Part shown: piece after piece, positions 57,946 to 64,000 of the stretch | How positions within the stretch are numbered: position 1 is the first letter of the stretch | How the letters are laid out: every line of letters starts with the position of its first letter | Notes under the pieces: model-generated | Database searches by the model: none | Told to the model about the DNA's origin: nothing | What the model saw: the letters and a program-made list of their open reading frames with translations, nothing else | Program-made: the position numbers and the translations under genes | DNA from: Campylorhamphus procurvoides | Lineage: Eukaryota > Chordata > Aves > Passeriformes > Dendrocolaptidae | Assembly: GCA_013396655.1 (NCBI GenBank) | Contig: WBMV01003161.1 | Location: forward strand, 3,036,059-3,100,058 | DNA length: 64,000 nt | Direction of reading: 5' to 3'

Positions 57946-60738
57946 CTCCTTGAAACAGAGTGAGGAAGATCAAGCTGCCACAAACCTGCAGCCAGTCCCT
58001 GCCTTATATTCATACTCCTCAGGCTGCTTTTGGAGTTTGAAGATGCTGTGCCTTCACTCAAAGCCATCTCTGTCTTGGCTCCTGTCTGCAGAGATTGCAT
58101 CAAACTTTATTTCCCCTAAATTAATCTCAAAAGAATCAACGTCACTTCAATAAAGTGTTTTTTTTAAACCAACCTTGGAAATAATTACCAAGAGACAGAC
58201 CAACTACAAATCTGTACCCTGTTTAATGCTGAGCCACTTTCCATATGGCAGAAGGCAGCACTTTGCTGCCTGCCACGGTCAGTAATGAAAGCACTGAACA
58301 GCTCTGCTCCTCCCTTTGATCTGCAGCATCTGCAGAGGTATCTGCCTGCCACAGGGTCAGTGCACTTCATGGCTTTAACACTTGCCAGAGTAACCAGCAT
58401 CCTTAACATTCAACACAAAAATACCTTTCTAACACTAGTGTTGTGTGCCTGTGTATCTGTTCCTAATCAACACGTAGGTCTTGTCTGCACTGAGAAGCTT
58501 TGCCAAGGTAACTCTGAAATGATGGCTTAGTTTATTCGAAGAAATTACATAAGCTACACCAGCAAAAATACAGACTCTAGTTACAGTCACAGATTAACTC
58601 CAGGACTGAGTTACAGATAAAAGTTCCACCAGCACAGCTGTGCTCCTTAGGGACACCATTTTGTCATGACATTTCTAAGCCAGTTCATGTGAAGGCACCT
58701 ATACCAGCATAGAATATCTTTTGCCAGAAAATAAATGTTGGCCAAAAAATTTAAATTCTTAACTCTTACTGGTTTCCCAGGAGTTTCTAATGTAGACTGG
58801 GTTGCAATTTGAGCACTGGGGACAGAGGGATCTACTACATTTGAAATCACTTCTCTCAGCAAGGTAGGCAAGGCACCTCCAAGAGCTTTCATTCTGTGCA
58901 AGACTGTGCTATTTGCAGTGCCCTGACATCACGTAATTTTGTTCTTGGTTTATATAGCCAGACCTCCTCTGCACCAAAGAAAATGTTCCAAGCAAATAAT
59001 TTAGGAGATGAGCCACTTAATTTGTGCATGAAGAAACAACTTGTCAGGGAGCTGTGAGGCAGCTGATGGCATCAGCCTCTTCCAGGGCTTCACTGGGTGT
59101 GTTCCTGGAGTGGTTTGGTGCTCAGTGCAGGTCCATGCACAGCACTCTGTGCCCAAACCCAGCAGCTGCAGCAGTTACAGCTGATTCTGCTACAGCAGAG
59201 AGGAGTATGAGACACAACCTTTCCTACTGCCATAACCTGGACGTTCAGCAAGTGCCACAGGAATTTTCAATAAATGCCTAAATAATGGTATAACACCATC
59301 TAATTATGTTGATTCTTCATCACTATTTAACTCCCATAAGCTGTAAGCTCTGCCAGGCAGGTCCTGCTCACCTCCTCCGGATCTAGAGCAGCCCCCAGGG
59401 AGGGAGGGAAGGAGGAGGCAGCACTTGTGTCCTGCTTGAAATTCCTCAGGAATACGTTCAGACCTGGTGCTTTTGGTCACGCTGTGTGGATTGTAATGTT
59501 TGTGTTTCTGCTATTCTCTAGATGCAGGGTTATAAAATTAACATTCACGTTCAGATTTACAACCCAGTAAAGGCGAGTTCCCTCTAATAAAAACAAGCTC
59601 ATTTATGAGACCAGATTTCAGGCATGACTTGCAAGAGGGAAAACAACATCCTGTGTAATTCTAATGGCTCACACCTCAGTGGGCAGACACAGCAGATATT
59701 TTTCTGCAGCTCTGCTTCTGCTTTCAAGCTTTCCCTCATCTCTGCAGTGCCTGTGGGTCACTCATGAAGTCCTCTGATGCTGCTCTGAGCTGCAGGCTTG
59801 GCACGGACCCTCTGCAGTGATCCCAAGCTCAGGGTCTCTGTGGATACACCCTGGAGGGAAGGGAACAAATTTGGACCCTCCCTCAGTTTCCCATCACGCT
59901 TTGATACACACTCTGGGCCAAGTTTTCTGCCCGGGGTGCCAAACAATGGCCACAGAGGCCGGGCAGGGAGAAGAGCCCATGTGCTGCTGCACTGCTATTA
60001 GTGCCCTCATGGCCATTTAATATGAGCAGGCAGCACTCCTGGCACACTTGGGATGTGCTTGGGAACATCCTCACACAGCCAACCCGAAGCAGGAGACCTG
60101 GGAAGCAGGTGGTGGGAAGCACCTAAGGGGGGTTTTAGACTGGCCAAGAGAGGGGACACCCCATAGTATACCCATACAGGATAGATTTTAGCCTCTGACA
60201 CAGAGGGTTGTGAATTATGGGGCAGGAAAGCACAAGCAATCAAAGACTAAAAGCCACCATTCCTCTCTCTGTATTTACTATACCAATAAAACATCTTCAT
60301 AGCAGCTGGCTGTAATGTAAATCCTCTTTAAGAACTAATGGCTGTGCAGGGGACCATTAAAAAAACAGCTCCATCATTAAGGCTTTTGGTTGGAAGACTC
60401 TCTGTGCTGTTATTCTGCAGGGAGGACCACTCTGCAAGGCTGCAGGGAGCCACTCTGGGCTTCACTGCTGCACAGCAAACTGGCTCTGTGGCCCACACAC
60501 CAGATAATGGCTGAATTCCAAAGGGGGATTTTCTCTCTCCAAATCGATGGTAGTCACTAGAAAACAGCTAAATCAGCTCAGCCTTCCTGCAGGCACCTAC
60601 TGTGCCCTCCAGGCTGCTTGCTGGCCATGGAGCTGGGGGCTGCCACTAAGTATGTCCCCATCGCAGAGAGGGAGCAAGCCCAGGGCACACAGAGGGGTCC
60701 GAGCACTGCTCTGAGCTCAAAGCCCTTCCCGTGATGCA

Positions 60739-60780
60739 GCAGAGGACAGCACTGATGGAAGCAGAGGACAGCACTGATGG
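60739..60780 (+). repeat. Exact tandem duplication with 22-bp period
   Basis: The 20-base sequence GCAGAGGACAGCACTGATGG occurs at 60739-60758 and again at 60761-60780 without any mismatch, separated by AA. The lack of divergence suggests a recent duplication or an assembly artefact. Confidence 0.9.
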
Positions 60781-63376
60781 CAGCAGTGCAGTGTCCTGCT
60801 GCATTGCTGTGCAGGGGTTGTGATGCGCCATTCACCAGCAAACCCCACCTGGAACAGCCTTTCTCTCTGCCAGCTCATGAACCCTGCATGTATTTGCAGT
60901 GTTTGCAATGCAACACTTTCAGGAGTACATTAAAAAAAATCAGCTGTCACCTGAAAAACAGCTAATTAGTTGCAGAATCAGTTCCTTTTGAAGTAGTAAT
61001 ATGATCGTTCACCTCTCGCTTTGTTGCTGGGGCATCTGTCTTTAATCTACCATCGTGCAGGCTTTCCCAAGTGTCTTGCTCTGTGGTGCTGAGCTTCTGG
61101 GATGCTGCACCTGGAGGATGCTCTTCCTCACCAACAGAAATGGAGAGGTCCTTGTCATCTTGTCACATCTCAAGGTAAGACTTGACTTCTTGGTGCTGTT
61201 TGTCTGGATTGCTGTGCAGTGGAAAGCCCAGGGCAGGCTGAGGAGCACGACAGCAGTGATCAGAGCAGGGAGCCAGACAGCTCTGCTGCCCTGCCTGATG
61301 GCCTCTGTCCAATTTTCCCCGTGTAGGAGGATATTGGGAGAAACAATGATGAAATCAAAGCACGCTGCAGGAATGAGAGCCTGGGGCATCACACTGATCA
61401 AACAGAACTGCCTCTCTTTTTCTCCCAGCATAGCATCCTTCCTCAGCTGTTCCTCCAAGCAGAGTTTTGGGATTACCTTGTTGCACACTGGACATATTGG
61501 CACACACTTCACCCCAACCCCAAGGCACATGAGCAGTGGGACCAGTACAGCCTCTCCCAACACCCTGGTAACCCTCAGCTCCCCCATCTCCCACCCTCCA
61601 TGGGGCCAGGCTGGGCAGCTCTGCCAGCTGTGCCAGCTGTGATGTGCTCCCTTCCTGGCCAGCAGCCTGCACTCCTTTGCTTGTGCCCAGGCCAAATGAA
61701 GCAGAAAATTGCTGACCTCCTACTGTGGCAGCTCCTGCTGCAGTAATCTGGGTCACTCTGCTCTGCCTAAGACCTACATTCTTTAGGGCCACTGAGGTCT
61801 CCTCACTGCTCTTCAGCTTGGCTGATGCTGGTCAGTGGGTCCAGTGGGGAGGGACAGACAGTACAGACCCCTCACTCTTGATTTCCACCTTCACCAGCTG
61901 TAGTTGAGGCTCCCACATTAATTTTTATGGATGCTATGGAGCCTTTGCAATGCCATGGGCTCCAACAGTAGCAGTGTGTTATTTTTCAGGCAGTGGGGCA
62001 GATGCTGAGCCCAGCACCCCAAACTCAGCACCCCAGGACTGCAACCTCTCCCAGGTGCTGCAGCCAAACCCCATGAGACGGGCTGACTCTATCACAGAGC
62101 TGTGGGTTCAGATTTATGCTTTGCAATGTGCTTTCAGACAGAGAAGTTGGCACCAGGAGCATCCTTTTGCAGGGTTCTGGCTGGCAGCTGCCTGGCAGGA
62201 TTTAATGGGTTATGTCTATGAAATCTGACCCAACGTGCACCTTCTGACCTTGGCCCCAAGACTTGCAAAAAGTCCAGTGAACACAGTCCAGGCTCACAGA
62301 TCCATCAATAGCTGTTTCTAAGAGCTGCTATATCATCCATCCAGAGTATCTTGATGATCTTTGTGTACTCGGCATACAGATTCCCACGACATTTTTGTGT
62401 CATTTGTAAAATGAGAAGAAAAGATCATCCATGGAAGAGACAAGTGAAAAATAGCTCTCTGCTCCTTGTCTGGCCACCTCTGTGGGTAATTACTGCCGTT
62501 TGTATCTCCTTCTCCCACACTGGTGTAAAGAAGAAGACAAAAGTCTGAGTCACTCATTATGAACCAAGAACCCCTGGCTCCTTCCCCTGAAGCTCAAGGG
62601 GCCTCATTTCTCGATGGCTGAATCACCTCAGTGATCACTTCAAAAGAAAGAACCATAATGATAAGGTCAGTCCTGGTGAGAAGACACAGCATGAACGACC
62701 ACTTCTGTAAAAAAATCACATTTTCTTCTAATTTGGCACAAATATCCTATAGGAGGAAAAGCAAAGAAAACATTGCCTTTGAAGCCTTTTAAAACGGTGC
62801 ACAAAGTAGCCACCCAAAAAGATTTAAACAAATTTTAATTTGATGGACTCATATTATTCTGTTATTGAGATATCTGAGATAAATAAAATGAGCCAGCAAA
62901 GGGTAGGTGGTCACATAAAGGACTGTCTCCAAGGGAAAGTTCATTTACTAATTACATAAAGATCAGGAGAGAGCACATGGAAGGTTCCAGGGTTCTGCAG
63001 GGACATTCAGAGGAGGTGGATTTTCACACTGATGGAGGGGATTCTCCCTTCCTTTCCAAAATGCATCAGACCTTCATGATAAACCCCAACTTGTTGCATC
63101 CACAACTAATGATGTGTCCTGGCTGAATGTCCCATTCTGGCCATCAGGTGCTCAGGTTTGTCCATGATGTGACTGAACTCATTGGTAATTTCAGTGTAGA
63201 TCATATCCTGTTGTCCATGCAGAAAGCATTAACTACACCCAGAGTGGATCTTGTAAATCTCTATTTTTCCAGCCTACTGAAGTTTTCACCTTGATCATTA
63301 GAAACCACCGCGCACAACAGATGGCTGATTGACGCCATTTAATTTGGCTTTATCACAGCCTTTCTCCTGACTTTCC

Positions 63377-63390
63377 TTTTTTTTTTTTTT
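63377..63390 (+). repeat. T homopolymer (14 bases)
   Basis: An uninterrupted T run followed by GGTGG. No retrocopy body is recognised next to it. Confidence 0.8.
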
Positions 63391-64000
63391 GGTGGAGTGT
63401 CTGTGAATCTTTTAGCATTTCACATATAAACTTCATTATAAATCATGTAGTAATTTTGCAACTGAAAATCCACAACCATATCATCAGGAATTGACCTTGG
63501 AATGAAACATTTTCCTCCAAAGTTCTGACTTGATAAAATGTTCCTGCATTTCCATGCTTGGTGAAACTCATCATGTGAGTAGGCAGCCATGAGATTTTCT
63601 GGGTCTGCTTTCCAAGCTTGGCTAATCACACAATTTTAATAGCAATAAATCACTATTTCAACAAAGGGCTGTCACTTCAGCCGAGATGTGCAACTTTTAC
63701 ACACAAAGGTATGGATTTATCATGTTTATTAATAGACATGCTCTACTGCTTTGTCTTGCTTTGTGTACTGCAAGCAATGACTCAGCCCTGTGCCATGGGC
63801 ATGCAAATATTATTAATAAAACCTTATTCTGCCACATTTAGACAGATTACAGACAAGCGATAAGGAGGGATTTGCATATAAGCAGCCCCATCAGAAGTAT
63901 GTGAGAAAGAATCACAGTTTCTGGTAAATTAGATATGCCATTTCCTCTGGGGGAAAAAAAATAATCTAAAATTCAAGTGGTCTATCAGAAAGTGTGTTAT

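Larger units (their letters stand above)
57946..64000. other. Non-coding interval to the right edge with no recognised gene
   Basis: No known exon is evident. Two long opposed ORFs overlap at 61042-61695 but start at TTG and GTG. A 22-bp tandem duplication lies at 60739-60780 and a T homopolymer at 63377-63390. The rest is unremarkable. Confidence 0.6.

Overview
This window looks like a piece of a bird genome, probably a songbird. The reasons are scattered 3'-end fragments of CR1 LINEs with the avian terminal sequence, a low density of interspersed repeats, no Alu- or B1-like SINEs, and one large CpG island at a vertebrate gene start. There are no operons, prokaryotic genes, tRNA or rRNA genes, or CRISPR arrays. 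Nearly all short open reading frames look like chance ORFs in non-coding DNA, and many begin at GTG or TTG rather than ATG.

The one gene I recognise is MAGI1, on the minus strand. Its first coding exon (6506-6788) encodes the N-terminal PDZ domain and ends at a clear splice donor. A CpG island (about 6150-7060) covers the exon and the presumed promoter. Everything left of 6505 is the start of MAGI1 intron 1. Everything right of the promoter lies upstream of MAGI1 and is probably the intergenic interval towards the next gene, which in other vertebrates is SLC25A26 (from memory; that gene is not seen here).

Layout: 1-6505, MAGI1 intron 1; 6506-6788, MAGI1 exon 1; 6789-7060, promoter side of the CpG island; 7595-7790, a smaller CpG cluster; about 9165-9452, a promoter-like or LTR-like module reading leftwards (TATA, CCAAT, octamer, heat-shock-like palindrome) with no recognised gene after it; 9460-25810, non-coding and without any CR1 I can see; 25812 to the end, non-coding with six CR1 fragments, two dinucleotide microsatellites, several polypurine tracts and a perfect 12-bp inverted repeat.

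I did not find a new biological system. The observations most worth checking are the promoter-like module near 9.2 kb, the perfect hairpin at 44.8 kb, signs of a divergent transcript from the MAGI1 CpG island, and three candidate conserved non-coding elements. All were read by eye, so repeat boundaries are approximate.
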